Below, piece after piece: positions 8,125 to 15,427 of a stretch of DNA of 35,978 nucleotides. The stretch's first letter is position 1. The number at the start of each line of letters is the position of its first letter. The stretch is from Tissierellia bacterium (lineage in GTDB: Bacteria; Bacillota; Clostridia; Tissierellales; Peptoniphilaceae): assembly GCA_012519495.1 (NCBI GenBank), contig JAAYQA010000056.1, positions 1 to 35,978 of the forward strand, written 5' to 3'. The translations under genes and the position numbers were made by a program. A model generated the notes under the pieces. It was not told the DNA's origin. It worked only from the letters and a program-made list of their open reading frames with translations, and searched no databases.

Positions 8125-8586
8125 ATGGTAAGAACACCCTTGCGGGAATTGGGCAAGTGGATTTCAATTGTTCACAGAAAATCACAGATTCATATGAATC
8201 AGGCCGGCCGAGAGCTTGGTCTGAATTTAACCGAATGCCATTATATTATGCATTTAAAAGAAAATACGCCCACACACAGAAAGTGGCTGACCGAGCATTT
8301 AAGTTTGGATGATGCAATGACCACCCGCACCCTGCGGAATCTGGAGGAGCGGGGTCTGATTATACAGGAACGAAGCGAGGAAGACCAGCGGGCCTTGTCG
8401 GTCCGGCTGACGCCGGAAGGCGCCCGGCTCATTCCGCAGATCCACCGGATTCAAAAAAACTGGATGGAAAATCTGACGCGCGACTTTACGGCAGAAGAAA
8501 TCCGTACGCTGGAACAGACGCTGTCGGTCGTGGCTTCGCGGGCCATTGAGACAACCGAAAAAGACAGGGAGAGCCGATCATGTTAA
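8125..8586 (+). CDS. MarR-family transcriptional regulator
   Basis: 153 residues, the standard MarR size. The fold is readable: an N-terminal dimerisation helix, a central winged helix (about 40-105) with recognition helix AMTTRTLRNLEERGLI, and the wing QERSEEDQRALSVRLTPEGARL, where the D-x-R and LT-x-x-G patterns are typical. C-terminal helices complete the dimer interface. RBS AAGGAGG is at 8110-8116. It overlaps the next ABC gene by 7 nt, and MarR regulators cotranscribed with paired ABC exporters usually repress them in response to drugs or lipophilic ligands. The specific ligand cannot be read. Confidence 0.92.
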   Translation: MVRTPLRELGKWISIVHRKSQIHMNQAGRELGLNLTECHYIMHLKENTPTHRKWLTEHLSLDDAMTTRTLRNLEERGLIIQERSEEDQRALSVRLTPEGARLIPQIHRIQKNWMENLTRDFTAEEIRTLEQTLSVVASRAIETTEKDRESRSC

Positions 8587-10307
8587 GACGCCTGGCTCCC
8601 TATATGAGCAAATACAAAATCTATGCGATTCTCTGCCCCATTCTGATGATACTGGAAGTATCGGTGGATATCATTATTCCGTATCTTATGTCTTTTGTGG
8701 TGGACACGGGGATTGCCAACCGGGATATCAGCTATATCCTGCGCATCGGTCTTTTGATGATCGGCTTTGCGCTGTTCGGTATGACGACGGGGATTATCAG
8801 TACGCATCTGGGGGCAAAAGCGGGTTACGGCTTTGCGGCCGAAGTGCGCGCCGACGCCTACCGCAGTGTGCAGCGCTTTTCCTTTGCCAATATTGACGCG
8901 ATGAGCGTTCCGTCTCTGATTACGCGTTTAACGACCGATATCGACATGCTGGGCATGGTTACGATGATGAGTCTTCGCATGGCGATCCGCGCACCGTTTA
9001 TGATGCTGTTTGCACTGATTATGTCTGTAACCGTGAACGCACAGCTGGCGTTGATCTTTGCTGTGGCGATCCCGGTTGTGGCCATTATGATCGTCTTTAT
9101 GATGCGAAAGGCTATGCCGATTTTCTCACTGATGCAAAAAAAGGTCGACCGAATCAATGCCATTGTGCAAGAAGATCTGATCGGGATCCGCGTGATCAAG
9201 TCCTTTAATCGCGAGCCGCACGAAGAAAAGCGCTTCGGCGAACGAAACGACGCACTCCGGGACACCGCGCTGAAAGCCATCTCTCTGATCATCCTGCTGA
9301 TGCCCGTTTTGAATCTGGTCATTTACGCCTGTATTGTGGCGGTGCTCTGGTTCGGCGGACAGATGGTGATCGGCGGTACGATGGCGCCGGGTGAGCTCAT
9401 TACCTTTATCACCTATATCACCCAGATCATGATGAGTCTGATGATGCTTTCGTTCTACTTTATGCAATTGACCCGCGGACAGGCCTCGGCCGGCCGGGTG
9501 ATTGAAGTGCTGGATACCGAGTCCGAAATCAAGAATCCTGTGAATCCGCTTACGGAAGTCCCGGACGGATCCATCACCTTTGACGATGTCTGCTTTCGTT
9601 ATGCGACCAGTAGCGAAAACATTTTAAACGATATCGATCTTTCCATCCAAAGCGGAGAAGTGATCGGCATCATCGGCAGTACCGGATCGTCGAAGTCGAC
9701 CCTCGTTCAGATGATACCGCGCCTGTACGATGTCAGCCGCGGCAGTGTGAGCGTCGGCGGCCATGATGTGAGAGATTACGATATGGAAGTGCTCCGGGAT
9801 CAGGTGGCGTTTGTCCTGCAGAAAAACACGCTTGTCACCGGTACGATCCGCAGCAATATGCAGTGGGGCAAGGAAGACGCCACCGACGAGGAAATCATCG
9901 ACGCGCTGAAAAAAGCGCAGGCCTGGGAGTTTGTTTCCCAGTATCCCGAAACGATCGATCACCCGGTCGCACAGGGCGGCGCCAACTTCTCCGGCGGACA
10001 AAGACAACGCCTGACGATTGCCCGCGCCCTGATCAAGCAGCCGAAGGTGCTGATTCTGGATGACTCGACGAGTGCGGTCGATATGCATACGGATCAGAAG
10101 ATCCGCAACACGTTCAAAAATGAATTGGACGAAATCACCACCCTGATCATCGCCCAAAGGATCGCATCGATCCAGGATGCAGACCGGATTATCGTCCTGG
10201 ACAAAGGGCAGATTGAAAGTATCGGAACGCATGAGGAACTGCTTGCCTCCTCCCCCATTTACAAGGAAATCAGCGAAACACAGGAAAGGGGGTTGATGAG
10301 CGCATGA
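8580..10307 (+). CDS. ABC exporter subunit A with degenerate ATP site
   Basis: 575 residues: a six-helix exporter membrane domain (about 15-300) fused to an ATPase domain (about 330-570). The Walker A is G366-S-T-G-S-S-K-S-T374 and the signature SGGQ is at 471-474. Two catalytic residues are changed: the Glu after Walker B is Asp (D495, in LILDDSTSAVD) and the H-loop His is Gln (Q526, in IIAQR). That is the pattern of the degenerate half of heterodimeric exporters such as TM287/288, BmrCD and LmrCD. The start overlaps marR by 7 nt and the stop overlaps the partner gene by 4 nt. Predicted role: efflux of drugs or lipids as a heterodimer. Confidence 0.92.
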   Translation: MLRRLAPYMSKYKIYAILCPILMILEVSVDIIIPYLMSFVVDTGIANRDISYILRIGLLMIGFALFGMTTGIISTHLGAKAGYGFAAEVRADAYRSVQRFSFANIDAMSVPSLITRLTTDIDMLGMVTMMSLRMAIRAPFMMLFALIMSVTVNAQLALIFAVAIPVVAIMIVFMMRKAMPIFSLMQKKVDRINAIVQEDLIGIRVIKSFNREPHEEKRFGERNDALRDTALKAISLIILLMPVLNLVIYACIVAVLWFGGQMVIGGTMAPGELITFITYITQIMMSLMMLSFYFMQLTRGQASAGRVIEVLDTESEIKNPVNPLTEVPDGSITFDDVCFRYATSSENILNDIDLSIQSGEVIGIIGSTGSSKSTLVQMIPRLYDVSRGSVSVGGHDVRDYDMEVLRDQVAFVLQKNTLVTGTIRSNMQWGKEDATDEEIIDALKKAQAWEFVSQYPETIDHPVAQGGANFSGGQRQRLTIARALIKQPKVLILDDSTSAVDMHTDQKIRNTFKNELDEITTLIIAQRIASIQDADRIIVLDKGQIESIGTHEELLASSPIYKEISETQERGLMSA

Positions 10308-12154
10308 GCAAACCCGAAGAAAACACACGGGAAAAGGCCGTACAGCGCGTCGTGCCGGACCGACCGATGCACACCGTCCGCCGCCTCTTTTCGTATTACC
10401 GCTACTACAAGCTGATCTTTTTCATCGGCCTGCTGCTGATCATCCTGTCTTCCGCCTCGCAGATTGCGGCCAACGGCATGCTCTCTCCCATCATCGACAC
10501 TATGATGGAAACAGGAGATATCCGTTCGATCGGAAAGTATATGATCATTATGATCGTTTTGGTCATTGTGATGTCTGTGAGTCAGTATCTGGGCAATCTG
10601 TTTATGGCCCGCACGGCACAGCGCATTGTGCACCAGATCCGCGGACAGTTGTTTATACGGATCCAGAAGCTGCCGGTCTCCTTTCACGACAAAAGGGGCC
10701 ACGGCGATATTATGTCTACGTTTACCAACGATATGGAACTGCTGACCCAGTCTTTGGAACAAAGTGTGTCGCAGATTATCATCTCTTTGGTGACGGTACT
10801 GGGTACATTTGTCATGATGCTCGTACTCAGCCCGATTATGACCTTGGTGGTTGTGTTGATGCTTGCCCTGATGATGCTTGTGGTGCGCACCATTGCCAAA
10901 AGAAGCGGTAAGAACTACCGGACCCGGCAAGCCGCCACCGCCGATATGAACAGCTTTGTGGAAGAGATGATCAGCGCACAACGCGTAGTAAAGGTATTCA
11001 ATTACGAAGAACGCGCCACACAGGATTTTCTTACCAAAACGGACAGTCTGCGCGAGTCCAGCACCAGCGCTTCCACCTACGGCGTCATGATGATGCCGGT
11101 GATGGGGAATCTGACCTTTGTGATGTATGCGCTGATTGCGATCGGCGGGGGGATTCTGGCGATCAACAATCGCATGACGATCGGGAACATTGCCGCCTTT
11201 TTGCAATATACACGGACCATTTCCCGCCCGATTACCATGGTGTCCAATCAGATGAATACGCTGTTTGCCGCCATTGCCGGGGCGGAACGGATCTTTCGCG
11301 TACTGGATACGCCGATTGAAACCGACGATGACCCCGTCTATCTGCAGGGCGACTGCGACGGACGCAAGAATCTGTGCTGGGTGGTTCCGCAAAAAGACGG
11401 CGGGACCAAAGAAATTCCCGTGCATGGCGATATTCGCTTCCACAATGTAGACTTCAGTTACGAACCGGGCAAACCGATTCTGAAAAACATCTCGCTGTTT
11501 GCCAAGCCCGGCCAGAAGATCGCTTTTGTGGGTTCCACCGGCGCCGGAAAGACCACCGTCACCAATCTCATCAATCGCTTTTATGAGATCGACAACGGTG
11601 AGATCACCTTTGACGGCATCCCGCTGAACCGCATCCAAAAAACGGATCTGCGCAGCATTATGAGTATCGTACTCCAGGATGTGCATCTGTTTGAAGGCAC
11701 TATCGCCTACAATATCCGCTACGGCAAGCTGGATGCCACCGACGAGGAAGTGGTACACGCCGCCAAGCTGGCCAATGCGCACGAATTTATCACGCAGTTA
11801 AAAGACGGCTACGACACCGTTCTCGGTCCCGATGGCGGGAGCCTGTCGCAAGGCGAACGACAGCTTTTGTCGATCGCACGGGCAGCCATTGCCGATCCGG
11901 TTGTCCTGATCCTCGATGAAGCGACCTCCTCTGTTGACACGCGCACCGAGCAACTGATCGAAAAAGGGATGGATGAACTGATGCAAGGGCGTACCACCTT
12001 TGTTATCGCCCACCGGCTCTCCACCGTACGCCGTTCCAACGCGATCCTCGTCCTGGAAGAAGGCGAGGTTGTGGAACGCGGCGACCACGACGATCTGATG
12101 AATCAAAAGGGACGCTACTACGATCTGAACGTAGGCACAGCGGAACTGGAATAA
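10304..12154 (+). CDS. ABC exporter subunit B, catalytically canonical half
   Basis: 616 residues: a six-helix membrane domain (about 35-325) and an ATPase domain (about 375-610). Walker A is G410-S-T-G-A-G-K-T417, Walker B ends in D538-E539 with the catalytic Glu present, and the H-loop His is H570. The ABC signature is LSQGE (514-518) rather than LSGGQ, so it is this subunit's signature that faces the degenerate Walker site of the partner, exactly as in known heterodimers. A roughly 25-residue linker rich in Cys and charged residues (about 348-372) precedes the ATPase domain. Translationally coupled to subunit A through an ATGA overlap. Confidence 0.92.
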   Translation: MSKPEENTREKAVQRVVPDRPMHTVRRLFSYYRYYKLIFFIGLLLIILSSASQIAANGMLSPIIDTMMETGDIRSIGKYMIIMIVLVIVMSVSQYLGNLFMARTAQRIVHQIRGQLFIRIQKLPVSFHDKRGHGDIMSTFTNDMELLTQSLEQSVSQIIISLVTVLGTFVMMLVLSPIMTLVVVLMLALMMLVVRTIAKRSGKNYRTRQAATADMNSFVEEMISAQRVVKVFNYEERATQDFLTKTDSLRESSTSASTYGVMMMPVMGNLTFVMYALIAIGGGILAINNRMTIGNIAAFLQYTRTISRPITMVSNQMNTLFAAIAGAERIFRVLDTPIETDDDPVYLQGDCDGRKNLCWVVPQKDGGTKEIPVHGDIRFHNVDFSYEPGKPILKNISLFAKPGQKIAFVGSTGAGKTTVTNLINRFYEIDNGEITFDGIPLNRIQKTDLRSIMSIVLQDVHLFEGTIAYNIRYGKLDATDEEVVHAAKLANAHEFITQLKDGYDTVLGPDGGSLSQGERQLLSIARAAIADPVVLILDEATSSVDTRTEQLIEKGMDELMQGRTTFVIAHRLSTVRRSNAILVLEEGEVVERGDHDDLMNQKGRYYDLNVGTAELE

Positions 12155-12167
12155 AACAAGCAGAATT

Positions 12168-12196
12168 GACGCGTATCAATGCAACGCGTCTTTTTT
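12168..12196 (+). terminator. Terminator after the ABC exporter operon
   Basis: GACGCGT (12168-12174) pairs with ACGCGTC (12184-12190) around a 9-nt loop and is followed directly by T6 (12191-12196). Confidence 0.85.
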
Positions 12197-12201
12197 GTGC
12201 G

Positions 12202-12207
12202 TATAAT
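12202..12207 (+). promoter_or_regulatory. Candidate -10 box of the metal operon
   Basis: A perfect TATAAT lies 15 nt before the GGAGGG ribosome-binding site of the HMA gene. No good -35 box stands 16-18 nt upstream, because that space is taken by the preceding terminator; activation by a regulator (perhaps the Crp/Fnr protein of the same operon) is possible but inferred. Confidence 0.45.
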
Positions 12208-12234
12208 GAAGAAAAACCAAACGGAGGGAAAAAC

Positions 12235-12450
12235 ATGAAAAAAATCACTTTGCAACTGGAGCAGCTCACCTGCCCCGCCTGTGTCACAAAAATCCAAAAC
12301 AAACTGGATACCACAGAAGGTCTCACAAACCCGAAAGTCCTGTTCAATACGAGCAAAGTCAAAGCGGAACTGGACGAAGAGGTATTGTCGGCCGATGCGC
12401 TGGTCAACCTCATTGAAGCCTTGGGATACGAAGTCGAGAGTGTAAAGTAA
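12235..12450 (+). CDS. Heavy-metal-associated (HMA) domain protein, CopZ-like
   Basis: 71 residues, a single free-standing HMA ferredoxin-like domain. The metal-binding loop is LTCPACVTKI, with CxxC at residues 13-16; the Met that often precedes this motif in copper chaperones is replaced by Leu-Thr. The start has GGAGGG 7 nt upstream; an in-frame Met at 12166 lies before the terminator hairpin and is not credible. It is 21 nt upstream of a P1B ATPase that lacks its own N-terminal HMA domain, so it probably delivers metal to the pump in trans. The metal (Cu, Zn, Cd or other) cannot be decided from the sequence. Confidence 0.88.
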   Translation: MKKITLQLEQLTCPACVTKIQNKLDTTEGLTNPKVLFNTSKVKAELDEEVLSADALVNLIEALGYEVESVK

Positions 12451-12471
12451 TTCAGGGGAAAGGATCTGTCC

Positions 12472-14304
12472 ATGCTGATTCGCATCAATAAATTTCTGAA
12501 TAAACAAAGGACGCCGATACTGGTTTTGTCGGTGTTGTTTCTTGCTTTGGGTTTTCTATGGGAACGGAATTTCCTGCTGGCGGCAACCGCTGTGGCCGGG
12601 TTTCCGATTCTTGTCAAGGCGGTTATGGCACTTCTGCAAAAATCTTTCAGTATCGAACTGCTGGTGGTGATCGCCATTACCGGCGCCCTGTACTTAAACG
12701 AGTACAATGAGAGCAGCCTGGTCAGTTTCTTCTTTCTTTTCGGCGACTATCTGGAAGCGCGCACCCTGCAAAAAACACGTAATTCCATCCAGGGCCTGCT
12801 GGATCTCGTGCCGGCGGAAGCTTTGGTCATGAAAGACGGTGTACCCGTTTTGGTGCCGGTGGAAGAGATCGAACAGGGCCGGATCGTATTGGTGAAAACC
12901 GGCGGAAAAGTTCCGGTAGACGGGACGGTGGTGGAAGGGACGGGCAGTATCGACCAGTCCAGCATGACCGGCGAGTCGATCCCCGTGTATAAGCAGACGG
13001 GCGATGCCGTTTTTGCCGGCACCGTCCTGGAACAGGGCACGCTGCAGATAGAGGCAACCGGCGTCGGCGAAGACACCAGCTTTGCCCGCATGATTGAATT
13101 GGTGGAAGAAGCGCAGGAAACAAAAACAACCGCCGAAAAGTTCCTGAACCGTTTTGCCAAATGGTACACACCGGCCATTATCGTTCTGTCGTTTGTTGTG
13201 TATTTTCTCACAAAGAATCTGCATATTGCCATCACCTTTTTGGTGATTGCCTGCCCGGGTGCGTTGGTGATCGGGGCGCCGGTGTCTACGGTGGCGGGAA
13301 TCGGCAATGCGGCGCGCCAGGGGGTTTTATACAAAGGCGGCGAAGCCCTGGAGAAGATGGCGAAAGTCGATGTGGCGCTGTTTGACAAAACCGGCACGCT
13401 GACCACAGGCAAACCGGAGGTCACGCTGTTTGAAGTGTTTGACCCCGAAAAAGAACAGGCCGTTTCTGAAGCCGTGTATTTTACGGAACAGGTTTCCGAG
13501 CATCCGCTGGGTGCCGCCATTATGCAATTTCTTGCAAAGCGGGTAAATATAAAAGAACACGCCCTGAAGGGCGAGGTGGTGCCCGGTCAGGGGGTAAAAG
13601 CCGTATACAAGGACACCCCGGTTGCGGTAGGAAACGATGCTCTGATGGAAACAGAAGGGGTCCCCGTTCCCGCCCCGCTGGCCGAACGTCTGTCCGCATT
13701 ACGCAATACCGGAAAGACAATGATGCTGATTGCGATAAACGGAAAGGCGGAAGGAATCATCGGGATTGAAGACCCGTTGAAGGACGGCGCAAAAGACGCC
13801 GTGCAAAAGCTGCGCGATGCAGGGATTCAAGAGATCTATATGCTAAGCGGCGACCATGATCACACCGTGCAGGCGGTGGCAAAACAGCTGCATCTGGACG
13901 GCGCCATGGGTTCCATGAAACCGGACGGCAAAGCAGAGATTGTTAAAAAGCACAAAAAAGCAGGCAAAACCGTCCTCATGGCCGGTGACGGAGTCAATGA
14001 TGCGCCGGCGCTTGCCCTGGCCGATGTCGGGCTCGCCATGGGGATGGGCGGGGCCGATGTGTCGATCGAAACGGCCGATGTCGTTTTGATGGCGCACGAG
14101 ATCCAACAGGTCGCCATCGCCAAAACCATTGCCCGGCGAACCGTTGCCAATATCCGAGAAAACACGGCCATTGCCATGGGCACGGTTCTTCTGCTTCTTG
14201 CCGGTGTTCTGATGGAACGCGTGGGCTTGTCGATCGGGATGTTTGTGCACGAAGCCAGCATATTGGCTGTGATTCTGAACGCAATGCGACTCATACGAAA
14301 ATAA
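12472..14304 (+). CDS. P1B-type heavy-metal ATPase with CPG membrane motif
   Basis: 610 residues. The P-type core is complete: TGES at 166-169 (actuator), D305-KTGTLT (phosphorylation), E343-H344-P345 (the HP locus of metal pumps) and GDGVNDAP at 505-512. The transmembrane metal motif, normally CPC, SPC or CPH, is C261-P262-G263. The last membrane helix has H583-E584-A-S, which resembles the HEGGT/HEGST motif of the P1B-4 group more than the Cu or Zn groups. There is no N-terminal HMA domain; the preceding gene supplies one. Predicted role is ATP-driven export of a transition metal, with uncertain specificity. The start is 21 nt downstream of the HMA gene. Confidence 0.9.
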   Translation: MLIRINKFLNKQRTPILVLSVLFLALGFLWERNFLLAATAVAGFPILVKAVMALLQKSFSIELLVVIAITGALYLNEYNESSLVSFFFLFGDYLEARTLQKTRNSIQGLLDLVPAEALVMKDGVPVLVPVEEIEQGRIVLVKTGGKVPVDGTVVEGTGSIDQSSMTGESIPVYKQTGDAVFAGTVLEQGTLQIEATGVGEDTSFARMIELVEEAQETKTTAEKFLNRFAKWYTPAIIVLSFVVYFLTKNLHIAITFLVIACPGALVIGAPVSTVAGIGNAARQGVLYKGGEALEKMAKVDVALFDKTGTLTTGKPEVTLFEVFDPEKEQAVSEAVYFTEQVSEHPLGAAIMQFLAKRVNIKEHALKGEVVPGQGVKAVYKDTPVAVGNDALMETEGVPVPAPLAERLSALRNTGKTMMLIAINGKAEGIIGIEDPLKDGAKDAVQKLRDAGIQEIYMLSGDHDHTVQAVAKQLHLDGAMGSMKPDGKAEIVKKHKKAGKTVLMAGDGVNDAPALALADVGLAMGMGGADVSIETADVVLMAHEIQQVAIAKTIARRTVANIRENTAIAMGTVLLLLAGVLMERVGLSIGMFVHEASILAVILNAMRLIRK

Positions 14305-14317
14305 AAAGGAGAATGCC

Positions 14318-14962
14318 ATGGCCATACATTCCTGTATGGATATCGTCCCGATTTTTGACGGACTGAATCCGGAACAAAAGCGGGAGATTTCCGATGCGAT
14401 TACCCATATTAAAGTCAAGCGGAATGAAACGCTGTATCTGCCCGGAGACACACTCGACACCTTGTATATCCTGGCGTCGGGGCAGATTCATCTCGTCAAG
14501 CTGAATGAAAACGGAAAAGAACAATTGGTATCCATTCTGCAACCCGGGGAGTTTATGGGCGAACTGTCGATTTTCAATACCTCCAAAACGGAAACCATGG
14601 CCGTGGCAAAAAAAGATTCGCTCCTGTGTACGCTCCGCTACGACGCCTTCCAGGCCTTTTTGCTGCGTACCCCGCAGGTCGCCATGAAAATGCTGCAAGC
14701 TCTGTCTGTACGCGTGCAGGCCGCGCAAAGACAAACCCTCACCATTGCAACCGACTCGGTTCAAAACCGTATCGGGCGCTATCTGCTGGAAACCGGCGGC
14801 GATATCGGCATGGCGAAAAAAGACCTCGCCTCGTATCTGGGTACGACACCCGAAAGCGTATCGCGCACACTGACCGCGCTGGAAGAACAAGGCGCCATCC
14901 GCCCCACCCACGCACGCAAATTTGCCATTCTGAAAAAAGAGCTGCTCCTGCACGAAGAGTAA
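14318..14962 (+). CDS. Crp/Fnr-family transcriptional regulator
   Basis: 214 residues. An N-terminal cyclic-nucleotide-binding-like beta-barrel (about 10-125, with GDTLDTLYILASGQIHLVK and PGEFMGELSIF) is followed by a long dimer helix and a C-terminal winged helix (about 150-205) with recognition segment TTPESVSRTLTALEEQGAI. A single N-terminal Cys (C6) is present, but not the four-Cys Fe-S cluster of FNR. That and the link to a metal pump recall the FLP-type Fnr-like proteins of lactic acid bacteria; this comparison is from memory. It starts 13 nt after the ATPase gene with AAAAGGAG upstream, so it is the third gene of the metal operon and probably regulates it. Confidence 0.88.
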   Translation: MAIHSCMDIVPIFDGLNPEQKREISDAITHIKVKRNETLYLPGDTLDTLYILASGQIHLVKLNENGKEQLVSILQPGEFMGELSIFNTSKTETMAVAKKDSLLCTLRYDAFQAFLLRTPQVAMKMLQALSVRVQAAQRQTLTIATDSVQNRIGRYLLETGGDIGMAKKDLASYLGTTPESVSRTLTALEEQGAIRPTHARKFAILKKELLLHEE

Positions 14963-14981
14963 AACCGCCCGGAGGCGGTTT
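14962..14981 (+). terminator. First copy of a duplicated GC-rich hairpin, overlapping the crp stop
   Basis: AAACCGCC-CGGA-GGCGGTTT forms a perfect 8-bp stem starting at the last base of the stop codon. Only three T's follow, so it is a weak terminator. An identical 20-nt hairpin recurs at 15078-15097. Confidence 0.6.
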
Positions 14982-15010
14982 GAGAGCATTGACAGTTTAA
15001 TGGATATGAG

Positions 15011-15047
15011 GGTCGAAAAACGTTTTTCGGATAGCTATTTTTCGACC
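15011..15047. repeat. Nested palindromes able to form alternative hairpins
   Basis: A perfect 16-bp palindrome CGAAAAACGTTTTTCG (15014-15029) shares its left arm with a larger inverted repeat, GGTCGAAAAA (15011-15020) with TTTTTCGACC (15038-15047). The two structures are mutually exclusive. No ORF or clear promoter explains it. The rest of the intergenic 14963-15117 holds only the two copies of the terminator hairpin. Confidence 0.6.
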
Positions 15048-15075
15048 TCTACACCCGATACGTTTCTCTACAGCC

Positions 15076-15100
15076 AAAAACCGCCCGGAGGCGGTTTTTT
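15076..15100. terminator. Bidirectional terminator between crp and the selenoprotein gene
   Basis: AAAAACCGCC-CGGA-GGCGGTTTTTT: a strong stem with a T6 tract on the plus strand and T5 on the minus strand. It serves the rightward crp operon and the leftward redox operon. Confidence 0.85.
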
Positions 15101-15117
15101 GTATGCTTGTATTCTGT

Positions 15118-15405
15118 TTAGGCGGCAATGCCTTCTACGGTCAGCATTTCGACTAAAAACAGCAGTTTCATCAAGCCGATATGCAGTCCATCCTGTCCGG
15201 CTACGATCCCTTTTCGTACATATACCTGAATGCCGTCCGCTTCATAGGCATCAAATTGCGACGGATCGGCCGGCTTTCCTTCCACAACCAACGGTTGCTG
15301 CATGACACCGCCTCAGGAACGGGTCAGTTTGACATAAATGTGGACGCTGTCTTCGCCCTTTTTCTGCAAAAAGTCCTGGGCTTTTTTCTCTATCGTAATA
15401 TTCAT
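15118..15405 (-). CDS. Selenoprotein of the CC/Se-motif, HesB-like family (UGA = Sec31)
   Basis: 95 residues if UGA at 15315-15313 is read as selenocysteine. The N-terminal 30 residues (MNITIEKKAQDFL...YVKLTRS) are followed by Sec31-Gly-Gly-Val and then, in frame, 61 residues including DAYEADGIQVYVRKG and a C-terminal LHIGLMKLLFL...LTVEGI. Both halves match what I recall of the CC/Se-motif family, small HesB/IscA-like proteins common in Sec-decoding anaerobes, where the Ser-Sec-Gly-Gly site aligns with the cysteine of IscA-like CSG. The start has AAGGAG 5 nt upstream, while nothing comparable supports a start inside the second half. It follows the pirin gene by 22 nt. Function is unknown; redox or selenium/sulfur handling is a guess. 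Read conventionally it would look like two short unrelated ORFs. Confidence 0.85.
15282..15315 (-). promoter_or_regulatory. Bacterial SECIS-like hairpin after UGA (CC/Se gene)
   Basis: After the UGA (15315-15313), 20 nt lead to a GUU loop (15292-15290) closed by CAACC (15297-15293) and GGUUG (15289-15285). A G-U pair and, beyond one mismatch, a C-G pair lengthen the stem. A loop beginning with G, 16-37 nt from the UGA, is the bacterial SECIS rule. Confidence 0.7.
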
Positions 15406-15427
15406 ACTTCTCCTTTTTGGTAAATGT

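Noticed and set aside
10259..11782. 507-residue minus-strand ORF
   Set aside because: Lies antisense to an ABC exporter gene with clear motifs; its His/Gly/Asn-rich translation has no recognisable domain.
12166..12234. Longer start for the HMA protein
   Set aside because: It would begin before the transcription terminator of the previous operon and has no ribosome-binding site.
15000..15117. Small coding gene between crp and the selenoprotein
   Set aside because: Open frames here are short, overlap terminators and palindromes, and lack ribosome-binding sites.
15313..15315. UGA as a true stop or frameshift making a pseudogene
   Set aside because: Both sides stay in one frame, match one family, and a SECIS-like hairpin follows; the same pattern recurs in the ArsM-like gene.
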